DNA from: Steroidobacteraceae bacterium
Lineage (GTDB): Bacteria; Pseudomonadota; Gammaproteobacteria; Steroidobacterales; Steroidobacteraceae
DNA: 64,000 nt
Direction: 5' to 3'
NCBI GenBank assembly: GCA_025458905.1
Contig: JALORN010000003.1
Coordinates: forward strand, 51,335-115,334
A program made the translations under genes and the position numbers. Shown piece after piece: positions 63,947 to 64,000 of this stretch; within the stretch, counting starts at the first letter, position 1, and each line of letters opens with the position of its first letter. The notes beneath the pieces are model-generated. The model was not told where the DNA came from. It searched no databases and saw only the letters and a list, made by a program, of their open reading frames with translations.

Positions 63947-64000
63947 AGATTTATTTTTTCCGGGGAGGGGCCATGGCCCCTCCCCGGAAAAAATAAATCT
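63947..64000. repeat. Perfect 54-bp palindrome at the right edge
   Basis: The arms run from AGATTTATTTTTTCCGGGG to its exact complement with CCATGG at the centre; all 54 bases pair. It follows the aceK stop by 16 bp and is preceded by GGGGAC (63941-63946), so the palindrome may continue beyond the window as GTCCCC. GGGGACAGATTTATTTT is, from memory, a motif that flanks REP-associated Y1 transposase genes in gammaproteobacteria. It may also terminate icd-aceK, since the stem ends in a T-run or A-run on either strand. Confidence 0.8.

Overview
The window is 64 kb of very GC-rich DNA (roughly 70% by eye), densely coded on both strands. I see no rRNA, tRNA, CRISPR array, integrase or intact insertion sequence. 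The gene set suggests a free-living, aerobic gammaproteobacterium that uses lipids and other carbon acids, perhaps of the Nevskiales/Steroidobacterales/Woeseiales kind. The grounds are an icd-aceK pair, a PA2778/PA2779-type pair, TonB-dependent receptors, several CaiB/BaiF CoA-transferases and an ExbB-ExbD-ExbD-TPR cluster. The exact taxon is inference.

Layout. 1-5.2 kb: a phosphoenolpyruvate carboxylase cut by the left edge and a large TonB-dependent receptor. 5.4-15.4 kb: a CoA-ester metabolism island with an amidohydrolase, three family III CoA-transferases, a CitE-like lyase, a MaoC hydratase, an acyl-CoA dehydrogenase and two membrane proteins. A GntR regulator divides the island over a compact divergent promoter/operator. 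15.3-23.8 kb: NDH-2-like dehydrogenase, NYN-LOTUS protein, two aminotransferases, the PA2779/PA2778 pair and a Kef-type antiporter. 23.9-33.9 kb: one long minus-strand operon for a TonB-like energy-transducing machine (redoxin, periplasmic protein, two TPR proteins, Ala/Pro-rich protein, ExbB, two ExbD, AgmX/PglI-type protein), mostly joined by 4-nt stop/start overlaps. 34.3-47.6 kb: a methyltransferase, then two divergent units for an exported c-type cytochrome system. One holds a Tat-exported DUF1501-like protein, a LamG dihaem lipoprotein and a monohaem protein. The other holds a propeller dihaem lipoprotein, two outer-membrane barrels, a TlpA thioredoxin, DUF4266 and DUF3570. 47.9-63.9 kb: SYLF protein, MsrA, small membrane and kinase-like proteins, patatin-BamA fusion, second TonB receptor, multi-PAS histidine kinase, PPK2, agmatine deiminase and icd-aceK. 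The window ends inside a perfect 54-bp palindrome.

How they fit together. The CoA island looks like a pathway that activates a short (possibly C5 branched) dicarboxylate by CoA transfer, then hydrates or oxidises it and cleaves it; its parts match the known itaconate degradation gene set. icd-aceK implies control of the isocitrate branch point. The ExbBD/TPR operon could power the two TonB receptors, though its two ExbDs and AgmX-type protein suggest a dedicated machine. The cytochrome block is the best candidate here for an undescribed system. A second theme is transcriptional: nine start codons (eight genes and one short leader ORF) lie only 6-12 nt after a TAnnnT-like -10 element without a clear Shine-Dalgarno, suggesting leaderless mRNAs.
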